DNA from: Brevibacillus sp042683565
GTDB lineage: Bacteria > Bacillota > Bacilli > Brevibacillales > Brevibacillaceae
DNA: 64,000 nucleotides
Direction: 5' to 3'
Assembly: GCF_042683565.1 (NCBI RefSeq)
Contig: NZ_JBHUJW010000001.1
Span: forward strand, 69,757 to 133,756
Below the pieces are notes generated by a model. That model did no database searches. It worked only from the letters and a program-made list of their open reading frames with translations, and was not told the origin of the DNA. Position numbers and translations under genes: made by a program. Numbering within the stretch: position 1 is the stretch's first letter; each line of letters begins with the position of its first letter. Shown here one piece after another: positions 1-7,304 of the stretch.

Positions 1-260
1 AGCGGATCGACGGCCACATCCACCGCCGGAGCGACGCCTTGCCCCAGACGCTCTCCGATGTAGAGCATCGGCGCTTCATCCATTTCGCCTTCACCGATGA
101 CGACGATCCCGTCCATCGGCACTTTTTCAAACTCTTTGCGCATGGCTGTCGTCGCCGCATCGTCAGCCTCATCTTTTTTTCCCAGACCCATCCATCGGGC
201 CGAAGCCAAAGCTGCCGCCTCAGTCACGCGTACCAGTTCAAGTGTTAAACTGCGTTCCAT
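1..260 (-). CDS. glpX: Class II fructose-1,6-bisphosphatase, N-terminal part (cut by window edge)
   Basis: The first 86 codons of a GlpX-type phosphatase are visible; the rest lies outside the window. The N-terminus MERSLTLELVRVTEAAAL and the metal/substrate motif VVIGEGEMDEAPMLYIGE are characteristic of the family, which hydrolyses fructose 1,6-bisphosphate in gluconeogenesis. The gene follows murA on the same strand with a 28-base gap, the order murA-glpX(-rho) known from Bacillus. ATG at 258-260 is preceded by an AGGAG-type site. Identification is firm; activity cannot be judged from the fragment. Confidence 0.93.
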   Translation of the reverse strand, partial: MERSLTLELVRVTEAAALASARWMGLGKKDEADDAATTAMRKEFEKVPMDGIVVIGEGEMDEAPMLYIGERLGQGVAPAVDVAVDP

Positions 261-288
261 TCCGGAAGACTCCTTTTCTGGTCATTTA

Positions 289-1572
289 TTATCGTTGATG
301 ATTTTCCGAGTGATGCAGACCTACCCGTACTACATCGGCCCCCAGCGACTGCAGCTTGCCCACCAAATTTTCATACCCGCGATCAATATGCTCCAGTCCT
401 TCCAGCTCTGTCGTTCCATTCGTCGCCAGTCCGGCGATGAACAGAGCCGCTCCTGCCCGCAGGTCGGAAGCCACGACCTTCGCCCCGTTCAGTCTGCTGC
501 CGCCTTCAATGACGGCCGATCTGCCCTCGACCTTCAGATTGGCCCCCATCCGCCGCAGTTCATCGACATGCCGGAAGCGGGAGCTGTAGATGTTGTCGGT
601 GACGATGCTCGATCCTTTGGCCAACGTCAAAAGGGTCGTAATCGGCTGCTGAAGATCTGTTGGAAAGCCGGGATAAGGACTTGTTTTCACATCAATGGAA
701 CGGTAGACGGGACGGCCGATGACTTGAATGCAATCGTCCATCTCTACCACTTCCGCTCCGATTTCGCGCAGCTTGGCTGTGACGGATTCCAAGTGCTTGG
801 GGATGACATTCTCCACCAGCACATTGCCATTCGTCGCTGCCGCCGCGATCATATACGTACCCGCTTCGATCCGGTCGGGAATGATCGTGTGGCGGCAGCC
901 GCGCAAACGATCCACACCCTGAATGCGGATCATGTCCGTACCCGCGCCTTTGATGCTGGCTCCCATATTGTTCAAAAGGGTAGCTACATCGACAATCTCC
1001 GGCTCGCGGGCAGCATTTTCTATAATGGTCACGCCTTCTGCTTTGGCAGCAGCCAGCATGATGTTAATAGTCGCGCCGACACTCACCAGGTCGAGATAGA
1101 TTCGCGCTCCCTGGAGTCGGCCGCGTTTCGCTTTGATCGTCATGACGCCGTTTCTGTTTTCCACCTGTGCGCCCATGGCCTCAAAGCCTTTGATATGCAA
1201 ATCAACCGGACGCGGGCCCAGATCGCAGCCGCCGGGCAGCCCCACCTGGGCTTCGCCGAACTTCGCCAGCAAGGCTCCCCACAAATAGTAGGAGGCGCGC
1301 AGCTTTTTGATGCGCCCGTTCGGCATCAGCTTCAGCTTCATGGACCGTCCGTCTATTTCCATCCAATCGTCTTCAAAGAGCACATCGGCTCCCATTTCCT
1401 GCAGAAGCTCACAATAAATGTCCACGTCCTGAATACGGGGCAAATTCTCAATCACGACTGGCCCATCTGCCAGAAGCGCAGCCGGAATCAAGGCTACCGC
1501 GCTGTTTTTTGCTCCGCTGATGGTTACCGTCCCCGCGAGCGGTTTTCCACCATTGATGATCAGCTTATCCAT
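289..1572 (-). CDS. murA: UDP-N-acetylglucosamine 1-carboxyvinyltransferase (MurA family)
   Basis: 427 residues, full length for the family. It transfers enolpyruvate from PEP to UDP-GlcNAc, the first committed step of peptidoglycan synthesis in the cytoplasm. The N-terminus carries the conserved NGGKPLAG and SGAKNSA segments, and Cys116 sits in GGCDLGPRPVDLH, the active-site loop that fosfomycin alkylates. Bacilli usually have two copies; the neighbours tal, fba and glpX match the locus of the second copy (murAB/murZ) of B. subtilis. ATG is preceded by GAGGAG. Paralogue assignment rests on context, the enzyme call on sequence. Confidence 0.95.
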   Translation of the reverse strand: MDKLIINGGKPLAGTVTISGAKNSAVALIPAALLADGPVVIENLPRIQDVDIYCELLQEMGADVLFEDDWMEIDGRSMKLKLMPNGRIKKLRASYYLWGALLAKFGEAQVGLPGGCDLGPRPVDLHIKGFEAMGAQVENRNGVMTIKAKRGRLQGARIYLDLVSVGATINIMLAAAKAEGVTIIENAAREPEIVDVATLLNNMGASIKGAGTDMIRIQGVDRLRGCRHTIIPDRIEAGTYMIAAAATNGNVLVENVIPKHLESVTAKLREIGAEVVEMDDCIQVIGRPVYRSIDVKTSPYPGFPTDLQQPITTLLTLAKGSSIVTDNIYSSRFRHVDELRRMGANLKVEGRSAVIEGGSRLNGAKVVASDLRAGAALFIAGLATNGTTELEGLEHIDRGYENLVGKLQSLGADVVRVGLHHSENHQR

Positions 1573-1603
1573 GCTCTGCTCTCCTCAGACGTAATCGGGA
1601 AAG

Positions 1604-1632
1604 AAGCACCTTCCCCGATGGAAAAGGTGCTT
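1604..1632 (-). terminator. Hairpin between tal and murA
   Basis: Nine-base perfect arms AAGCACCTT/AAGGTGCTT flank an 11-base loop in the 79-base gap between tal and murA. Read on the minus strand it is followed by a pyrimidine stretch (CTTTCCC) rather than a clean T-run, so it may be a weak terminator or an mRNA-stabilising hairpin. Confidence 0.4.
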
Positions 1633-1651
1633 GGAACTGTATCATTCGTTC

Positions 1652-2296
1652 TTATTTTTGCATGCCTGCCCAGTCAGTGAGAAATTTCTCGATACCGCTG
1701 TCCGTCAACGGGTGGGCAAGCAGTTGTTTGAATACTTTCGCTGGAATGGTAGCGTAGTGCGCTCCGCGTTTCGCAGCTTCTGTCACGTGGATCGGATGGC
1801 GTACCGAGGCGGCGATGATTTCCGTCTCGATGCCGTGTACGGAGAAAATTTCCGCGATGTCGTCGATGAGATTCATGCCGTCCTGACCGATATCGTCCAG
1901 GCGTCCCAGGAACGGAGACACGAAGCTCGCTCCGGCGCGAGCAGCCAGCAGCGCCTGGTTCGCGGAAAAGACCAGCGTGACGTTGGTCCTGATCTTTCTC
2001 TTGGCAAAATACTTGGCAGCCTTCAAGCCTTCTGCGGTCATCGGGATTTTCACGACGATGTTTTTGGACAGGGAAGCGAGCTTTTCGCCCTCTTCAATCA
2101 TGCCTTTTGCATCGGTGCTGATGACCTCGGCACTGATCGGGCCGTCTACGATGTCGATGATTTCTTTCAACGTCTCGATGAAATCGCGGCCTTCCTTGGC
2201 TACCAGGGAAGGATTCGTGGTCACGCCGGCGAGCACGCCCCACTCGTGAATTTCGCGGATTTCATCGACGTTTGCTGTATCTATCAGAAAGCGCAT
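1652..2296 (-). CDS. tal: Transaldolase / fructose-6-phosphate aldolase-type protein
   Basis: 214 residues, the length of the short bacterial TalC/FSA subfamily. It begins MRFLIDTANVDEI and carries GVTTNPSLVAKEG. Lys83 in NIVVKIPMTAEG is the Schiff-base lysine of the family. Members transfer a dihydroxyacetone unit in the non-oxidative pentose phosphate pathway, or act as F6P aldolases; sequence alone does not settle which. Position between fba and murA matches ywjH of B. subtilis. Start ATG has GGAGG six bases upstream. Confidence 0.92.
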   Translation of the reverse strand: MRFLIDTANVDEIREIHEWGVLAGVTTNPSLVAKEGRDFIETLKEIIDIVDGPISAEVISTDAKGMIEEGEKLASLSKNIVVKIPMTAEGLKAAKYFAKRKIRTNVTLVFSANQALLAARAGASFVSPFLGRLDDIGQDGMNLIDDIAEIFSVHGIETEIIAASVRHPIHVTEAAKRGAHYATIPAKVFKQLLAHPLTDSGIEKFLTDWAGMQK

Positions 2297-2311
2297 GGGA
2301 ATCCTCCTTGG

Positions 2312-3166
2312 CTACGCGCGGTTGCTGCTTCCGAACAGGCGCATTTTTCCTTTGACTACTTCCTTGATCGCATCGCGAGCAGGACCCAGGTATTTGCGCG
2401 GATCGATCTCGTTCGGCTTGGCGGCGAGCACTTTGCGTACTGCTTCGGTGCATGCGACTTGAGATTCTGTATTGACGTTGATTTTCCCCACGCCCAGGCT
2501 GATCGATTTGACGATCGCTTCGTCCGGCACGCCGGAACCGCCGTGCAGCACAATAGGAGCGCCGATGTTGCTCGCCACTTTTTCGATAATGTCGTAACGG
2601 ATTTTCGGAACGCCTTTGTACATGCCGTGTGCGGTACCTACAGCGATGGCAAGGTAGTCTACCTTGGTTTCTTCCCAGAAGCGAATCGCTTCTTCCGGAT
2701 TGGCCAGAGTTGCGTCCTCCTCGTCTACGGACAGGTCGTCTTCCACCCCGCCGATCGTACCGAGCTCGCCTTCTACAGAAACGCCAACAGCGTGAGCAGC
2801 CTCTACGACTTGCTTGGTCAGACGAATGTTGTCTTCAAATGAGTGATGAGATCCATCGAACATGACGGAAGAGAACCCTGCGCGAATGCACTTCATGACC
2901 ATGTCAAAGTTGCTGCCGTGATCAAGGTGCAAGGCAACCGGGACTCCTGCGCGTTCCGCTGCCACCTTGGCAATGGCTACGGTGTAGTCGATGCCCATGT
3001 ATTTCAGAGCTCCCTCAGAGACACCGAAAATGACTGGAGATTTCTCCTCCATGGCAGCTTCAGTAATCGCTTGAGTGAACTCCAGGTTGTTGAGGTTGAA
3101 TTGTCCGACGGCGTACTTGTGCTTCTTGACGTCTTCGGTAAAAGCGGTCATTGGTACGAGTGGCAT
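2312..3166 (-). CDS. fba: Class II fructose-bisphosphate aldolase
   Basis: 284 residues. Zinc-dependent aldolase that interconverts fructose 1,6-bisphosphate with DHAP and glyceraldehyde 3-phosphate in glycolysis and gluconeogenesis. Zinc/substrate motifs are visible: ALHLDHGSNF (Asp82, His83), MFDGSHH, AVGTAHGMYKG and VLHGGSGVPDE. It starts the fba-tal-murA-glpX gene string on the minus strand (15-base gap to tal). GAGGAGG precedes the ATG. A sigma-A-like promoter lies just upstream. Confidence 0.96.
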   Translation of the reverse strand: MPLVPMTAFTEDVKKHKYAVGQFNLNNLEFTQAITEAAMEEKSPVIFGVSEGALKYMGIDYTVAIAKVAAERAGVPVALHLDHGSNFDMVMKCIRAGFSSVMFDGSHHSFEDNIRLTKQVVEAAHAVGVSVEGELGTIGGVEDDLSVDEEDATLANPEEAIRFWEETKVDYLAIAVGTAHGMYKGVPKIRYDIIEKVASNIGAPIVLHGGSGVPDEAIVKSISLGVGKINVNTESQVACTEAVRKVLAAKPNEIDPRKYLGPARDAIKEVVKGKMRLFGSSNRA

Positions 3167-3206
3167 ATTGTAAATCCTCCTCTAGCAAACTTCAATCATG
3201 AGGCTT

Positions 3207-3235
3207 ATTATATCACAGACACCTGCTTGTTAACA
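3207..3235 (-). promoter_or_regulatory. Sigma-A-like promoter for fba
   Basis: On the minus strand TATAAT (3207-3212) follows a poor -35 (TGTTAA, 3230-3235) after 17 bases. The -35 lies inside a small dyad, ACCTG..CAGGT, which could be a regulatory or termination hairpin behind spo0F. Confidence 0.45.
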
Positions 3236-3263
3236 GGTACGCTTGTCTAGGTTGCGCCTGATA

Positions 3264-3638
3264 CTAACATGCCAGTTGCTGATGCACCGCCATGCGCAGC
3301 TCGTCGATGTCAAACGGCTTGGTGAAATGCGTCAGCGCTCCGAGCTGTGTCGCTTCCTTTATCATGTCCAGCTCTCCGTAAGCAGTCATCATGATGACCT
3401 TGATTTCCTGATTGATTTTTTTGATGTGCTTCAAAATCTCGATGCCATCCATGCCAGGGATCTTCATATCGAGGATGACCAGATCAGGAGACTCCTTTTC
3501 CACGATCTCCAACGCCATTTTTCCGTTCGCAGCCTGGAACGTCTTGTAGCCTTCCTTGCCCAGTACCTCGTAAAGCAAGATGCGGATTCCGTACTGATCG
3601 TCGACCACCAACACTTTTTTGTCTTTCTTGTTCAACAT
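3264..3638 (-). CDS. spo0F: Sporulation phosphorelay response regulator Spo0F
   Basis: A stand-alone CheY-like receiver of 124 residues, the same length as B. subtilis Spo0F. The open frame extends further upstream, but ATG at 3636-3638 has a strong GGAGG and gives the right N-terminus MLNKKDKKVLVVDDQYG. Acidic pocket Asp13/Asp14, phospho-acceptor Asp57 in VILDMKIPGMDG, Thr in MMTAYGE and Lys107 in FTKPFD are present. There is no output domain. Spo0F passes phosphate from sensor kinases to Spo0B and on to Spo0A. Location beside fba and pyrG matches Bacillus. Confidence 0.96.
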   Translation of the reverse strand: MLNKKDKKVLVVDDQYGIRILLYEVLGKEGYKTFQAANGKMALEIVEKESPDLVILDMKIPGMDGIEILKHIKKINQEIKVIMMTAYGELDMIKEATQLGALTHFTKPFDIDELRMAVHQQLAC

Positions 3639-3689
3639 GTGCAATCCTCCTGACCAGGTCCTTTTCCTTATGACATATGGTTCGCCTAA

Positions 3690-3717
3690 ATTCAGGAAAA
3701 TCCTGCTGAATCCCGCT
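3690..3717 (-). promoter_or_regulatory. Candidate sigma-H promoter of spo0F
   Basis: Minus strand reads AGCGGGATT, then 14 bases, then TGAAT; this is close to the sigma-H pattern RnAGGAwww-N-nGAAT with one mismatch in AGGA. It lies about 50-80 bases upstream of the spo0F ATG. In Bacillus spo0F is transcribed from a sigma-H promoter, so the placement is sensible; the match itself is imperfect. Confidence 0.4.
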
Positions 3718-3745
3718 GAAATTTTCCCGCATCTGCGCATTGGAG

Positions 3746-3751
3746 TATAAT
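3746..3751 (+). promoter_or_regulatory. Candidate -10 element (TATAAT) for amj
   Basis: TATAAT lies 43 bases before the amj ATG on the plus strand. No convincing -35 is present at the usual spacing, so this is a weak call. Confidence 0.35.
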
Positions 3752-3793
3752 AGAAATACGATTTTTTCAGCCAAGTGAGGAGCCGACGACCCT

Positions 3794-4588
3794 ATGGACG
3801 CAGTATGGCTGATCTGCCTGTTGACTTTCATTATCCATACCACGGAGACACTTTCCTATGCCGTGCGCTTCGCAGGCGTACAGTCAGGGAGGCTGGCGGT
3901 AGCCTTGTCACTCGTTGGCATTATCCTGCTCCTGTCCCGCACGTCAAACCTGATCCAGGGCCCCTTCACCGGCGGACTGATCGACCAGGCGGCGCTGTCC
4001 CATAGCGATCCGAGCCTGAAGCTGCACCTGATCGTCGCGGCGGCATCGCTCGGCACGCTGGCGTCCATCCTGCTCTTCCCGACGGCGGCACAGCTCTCCA
4101 AAAGAGTGATCGCCCACCTGGAGCTGGCAGGGTCCATCCCGCAAATGCTGCGTACAGCCGTCACCATCGACAGCCTCCGCCGTGTACGGCATCACGTGCG
4201 CGTGCCCAGCCTGAACGTCATCTCCCGCTTTCGCATCAAAGGCGTGCCCAACCGGCTGCTGCTGCTTAACTGCATCGGTACCGGCATCTACACGAGCAGC
4301 ATCCTGTCCGTCCTCTACGCGACGCTGCTCGCCCCTGACTACAAGGCTACGGTGCTGATGTCCTCCGGGCTGATCAACGGCTTCGCCACCATTTTCATGA
4401 CGATTCTCGTCGATCCGCAGGTAGCGCTCATGACGGAAAAGGCGATGCAAGGGAAAGCCACGCTGGACTCCATCCGCGATATGTACATGTGGCTGATGAT
4501 CGCCCGTTTCTTCGGGACGCTGCTCGCCCAGGCGTTGCTCATCCCTGCTGCCTACTGGGTGGCATGGATTGCGCCGCTCTTTCACTGA
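3794..4588 (+). CDS. amj: Lipid II flippase Amj
   Basis: 264 residues, mostly hydrophobic with about six membrane segments. The N-terminus (LICLLTFIIHTTETLSYAVR, then AGVQSGRLAVALSL and a TSNLIQGPFTGGLID segment) is typical of the Amj family, formerly DUF2837. Amj moves lipid II across the cytoplasmic membrane and can replace MurJ in B. subtilis. It is the only plus-strand gene in this end of the window and sits where ywjG lies in B. subtilis. GTGAGG precedes the ATG. Assignment is by overall resemblance; the family has no short catalytic signature. Confidence 0.8.
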   Translation: MDAVWLICLLTFIIHTTETLSYAVRFAGVQSGRLAVALSLVGIILLLSRTSNLIQGPFTGGLIDQAALSHSDPSLKLHLIVAAASLGTLASILLFPTAAQLSKRVIAHLELAGSIPQMLRTAVTIDSLRRVRHHVRVPSLNVISRFRIKGVPNRLLLLNCIGTGIYTSSILSVLYATLLAPDYKATVLMSSGLINGFATIFMTILVDPQVALMTEKAMQGKATLDSIRDMYMWLMIARFFGTLLAQALLIPAAYWVAWIAPLFH

Positions 4589-4612
4589 ACCGCAAAACGC
4601 AAGATCTTATGC

Positions 4613-4654
4613 AAAATGCACCTGCGACACATTCCGCCGCAGGTGCATTTTTTC
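4613..4654. terminator. Bidirectional terminator between amj and pyrG
   Basis: Arms ATGCACCTGC/GCAGGTGCAT are flanked by A-run and T-run, so it can stop transcription from both convergent genes. Confidence 0.85.
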
Positions 4655-4658
4655 CTGT

Positions 4659-6260
4659 TTATTTACGGTTGGTCAGCGCAGCTTTTACGAACTCGCGGAA
4701 CAGCGGCTGCGGACGGTTCGGACGGGAGGTGAACTCCGGATGGAACTGGGTAGCCAGGAACCACGGGTGGTCCGGAACTTCGATGATCTCCACCAGACGG
4801 CCGTCCGGGGAAGTACCTGCAAAGCGCAGACCCAGCGAAGCCAGCTGCTCCCGGTACTCGTTGTTCACTTCGTAGCGGTGGCGATGGCGCTCGTACACCA
4901 GCGTGCTGCCGTACGCCTGCGCGGCCAGGCTGCCTTCTTCCACTTTGGTCGGGCCAACGCCCAGACGCATGGTGCCGCCCTTGTCTTCGATTTCTTTTTG
5001 CTCCGGCAACAGGTCGATGACCGGGTATGGCGTGTCCGGATTGATCTCGGAGCTGTTCGCCCTATCCATGCCTGCCACGTGGCGCGCAAATTCGATAACG
5101 GCAATTTGCATCCCCAGGCAGATGCCCAGGAACGGAACTTTATTTTCCCGGGCGTAGCGCGTCGCGATAATTTTCCCTTCGATCCCGCGGTCGCCGAAGC
5201 CGCCTGGCACGAGGATGCCATCTACGTCGCCGAGCAGTTCGCTCACGTTTTCCTCCGTGACTTCTTCCGCGCTCACCCATTTGATGTCGATTTTGGAGTC
5301 AATGGCATAGCCGCCGTGATAAAGCGCTTCTGCTACAGACAGGTAGGCGTCATGCAGCTCTACGTATTTCCCGACAATCGCGATGCGCGTTGTTTTGGAC
5401 AGGTTTTTGATCTTGCTGACCAGCGACTTCCATTCGGTCATGTCCGCTTCCTGGCAAGTCAGGCCGAGATGGCGACAGACGTAATCGTCCAGCCCTTGCG
5501 CCTGCAATTGCAGCGGAACATCGTACAGGGTCTCGGCATCGACGCACTCGACAACCGCGTTCTTATCGATGTCACAGAACAGCGCCAGCTTGTCCTTCAT
5601 TTCTTGGGTCATCGGCTGTTCGGTACGGGTAACGATGACGGTAGGCTGGATGCCCAGGCTGCGCAATTCCTTGACGCTGTGCTGGGTCGGCTTGGTTTTC
5701 ATCTCGCCGGCAGCCTTGATGTACGGCACGAGCGTCACATGGATGTACATGACGTTCTCGCGGCCGATGTCGCTCTTGATTTGACGGATCGCTTCCAGGA
5801 ACGGCAAGCTCTCGATATCCCCGACAGTTCCGCCGATCTCGGTGATGACCACGTCCGCTCCGGTCTCGCGGCCTGCGCGGAAGACGCGTTCCTTGATTTC
5901 GTTGGTAATGTGCGGGATGACCTGTACGGTTCCGCCCAGGTAGTCCCCGCGGCGCTCTTTTGCGATCACCGAGGAGTAGATTTTACCGGTCGTTACGTTG
6001 GAGTTGGCGCTCAGGTTGATGTCGATGAACCGCTCGTAGTGACCGAGGTCCAGGTCCGTTTCCGCTCCGTCATCCGTTACGAATACTTCCCCATGCTGAT
6101 ACGGACTCATCGTTCCCGGGTCTACGTTAATGTATGGGTCAAACTTCTGAATCGTTACCTTCAGTCCGCGATTCTTCAGGAGTCGGCCCAGAGAAGCCGC
6201 CGTAATTCCTTTTCCCAGCGAGGATACGACCCCGCCCGTCACAAAAATATACTTCGCCAT
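4659..6260 (-). CDS. pyrG: CTP synthase
   Basis: 533 residues. It aminates UTP to CTP using ATP and glutamine. The synthetase domain starts MAKYIFVTGGVVSSLGKGI and includes the P-loop and DPYINVDPGTMSP. The C-terminal class I glutamine amidotransferase has the nucleophile in FLGICLGMQ and the His-Glu pair in QFHPEF. The gene stands downstream of rpoE and has its own promoter and attenuator (6322-6461). GAGGGG precedes the ATG. Confidence 0.98.
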   Translation of the reverse strand: MAKYIFVTGGVVSSLGKGITAASLGRLLKNRGLKVTIQKFDPYINVDPGTMSPYQHGEVFVTDDGAETDLDLGHYERFIDINLSANSNVTTGKIYSSVIAKERRGDYLGGTVQVIPHITNEIKERVFRAGRETGADVVITEIGGTVGDIESLPFLEAIRQIKSDIGRENVMYIHVTLVPYIKAAGEMKTKPTQHSVKELRSLGIQPTVIVTRTEQPMTQEMKDKLALFCDIDKNAVVECVDAETLYDVPLQLQAQGLDDYVCRHLGLTCQEADMTEWKSLVSKIKNLSKTTRIAIVGKYVELHDAYLSVAEALYHGGYAIDSKIDIKWVSAEEVTEENVSELLGDVDGILVPGGFGDRGIEGKIIATRYARENKVPFLGICLGMQIAVIEFARHVAGMDRANSSEINPDTPYPVIDLLPEQKEIEDKGGTMRLGVGPTKVEEGSLAAQAYGSTLVYERHRHRYEVNNEYREQLASLGLRFAGTSPDGRLVEIIEVPDHPWFLATQFHPEFTSRPNRPQPLFREFVKAALTNRK

Positions 6261-6321
6261 CGTTTACGTCCCCTCTTTCCCTAATCCTCAAGATGATAAT
6301 AAATCAGATGAAGACGGCTCC

Positions 6322-6383
6322 CAAAAAAAGAAAAAACAAAAGCGAGTCCTATCCCGTACAGCGATGGGGTAGGGGCACTTTTG
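6322..6383 (-). terminator. pyrG: pyrG leader terminator (attenuator)
   Basis: On the minus strand a long imperfect stem (AAAAG...CCCCTACCCC loop GGGATAGG...CTTTT) is followed by a T-rich run. The 5' arm contains the pyrimidine tract GCCCCTACCCC, which could pair with a G-extended 5' end, as described for CTP-regulated pyrG of B. subtilis. Confidence 0.8.
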
Positions 6384-6424
6384 TTTTATAGTTTCCCATA
6401 TTTGATCCTTCTTCATGTGAAGCC

Positions 6425-6461
6425 CAAGGAGTATTTTATCTGTCTGTCAGGCGGAAGTCAA
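6425..6461 (-). promoter_or_regulatory. pyrG: pyrG promoter with GGGC start, probable reiterative-transcription control
   Basis: Minus strand: TTGACT (6456-6461), 17 bases, TAAAAT (6433-6438), seven bases, then GGGCTT beginning at 6425. In B. subtilis low CTP makes polymerase stutter at a GGGC start, adding extra G residues that disrupt the leader terminator. Promoter quality, start sequence and pyrimidine tract together fit that mechanism. The start site is inferred, not measured. Confidence 0.78.
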
Positions 6462-6465
6462 GGAC

Positions 6466-7020
6466 TTATCCTCGATCATCTTCATCCTCGAAATCTTCGT
6501 CAAACTCCTCTTCTTCTGCTTCTTCATCTTCAAACAATTCTTCTTCCTCGATCTCTTCCTCATCGATTTCTGCATCGAGTTCTTCATCCTCGATGTCGAC
6601 ATCTTCGTCCACGAACTCTTCTTCGTCGTCAAAGATAACCACATCGTCTTCCTCGTACTCTTCGACGATGTCTTCTTCGGTATCGTAGTCGTCGAAATCG
6701 TCGTCCAGGATGACCTTTTTCTTCTTCGTGCCGCCGCCTTCTTGCGTCTCTTCGACGGTGTCGGTCGGATACCAGCGTTTCAGTCCCCAGACGTTGTCGC
6801 CGAGACAGACGAAGCGGCCGTCGATGTTAATTTCTGTGTATACTTGAGCAATGATGGCCATCGTCTGCTCGTGCGTCATGTTGCGCAGCTTCGCCAGTTC
6901 ATCCATCAGCTCGCGGAAGTTGTAAGTCCGGTTGGTTTCGCGCAAAATTTCATACGCAATATCAACCAATGCCATCTCACTCAGTTTCTCGGAATCAATA
7001 TGAGCAAACAATTGACTCAC
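6466..7020 (-). CDS. rpoE: RNA polymerase delta subunit
   Basis: About 184 residues. An N-terminal HARE-HTH domain (SEKLSEMALVDIAYEIL to GDNVWGLKRWYPTD) is followed by a very acidic tail of Asp/Glu runs, the two-part structure of the Firmicute delta factor, which raises RNA polymerase recycling and specificity. I prefer the GTG at 7018-7020 (V-SQLFAHIDSEKL), which puts an AAAGGA 11 bases upstream and matches the family N-terminus. An ATG 15 codons earlier is possible but has no ribosome site. pyrG follows, as in Bacillus. Confidence 0.92.
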   Translation of the reverse strand: MSQLFAHIDSEKLSEMALVDIAYEILRETNRTYNFRELMDELAKLRNMTHEQTMAIIAQVYTEINIDGRFVCLGDNVWGLKRWYPTDTVEETQEGGGTKKKKVILDDDFDDYDTEEDIVEEYEEDDVVIFDDEEEFVDEDVDIEDEELDAEIDEEEIEEEELFEDEEAEEEEFDEDFEDEDDRG

Positions 7021-7271
7021 TTGGGGGCACGTCCTTTCCATTGAAAACTTACGGGATACCATACAGCCTGTACTTCTCGGTGAGGCATGGCTTTGTACAG
7101 GTAAATCTACAATAAGGTCGGATTCTTTCATTGTACAACATACGAAGGCTAACATACAGTATTCCTTATTTTAGCCGAAAATGCAAGGCTTTCAAACCGT
7201 GGCGCAGAGATATTCGCGGCGAGCCGCAGGCAGCTTTGCAAGGGGCAGCAATTCCAAACACGGACATGGGA

Positions 7272-7298
7272 AATCCCCCGGCTCGCTGCCGAGGGATT
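7272..7298 (-). terminator. Hairpin after icmF
   Basis: Arms AATCCC-x-CGGC and GCCG-x-GGGATT lie directly behind the icmF stop codon. A T-run is lacking, so it may act as a weak or factor-assisted terminator. The rest of 7021-7304 holds the poorly defined rpoE promoter region (TACAAT near 7130) and nothing else recognised. Confidence 0.45.
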
Positions 7299-7304
7299 CG
7301 CCTC

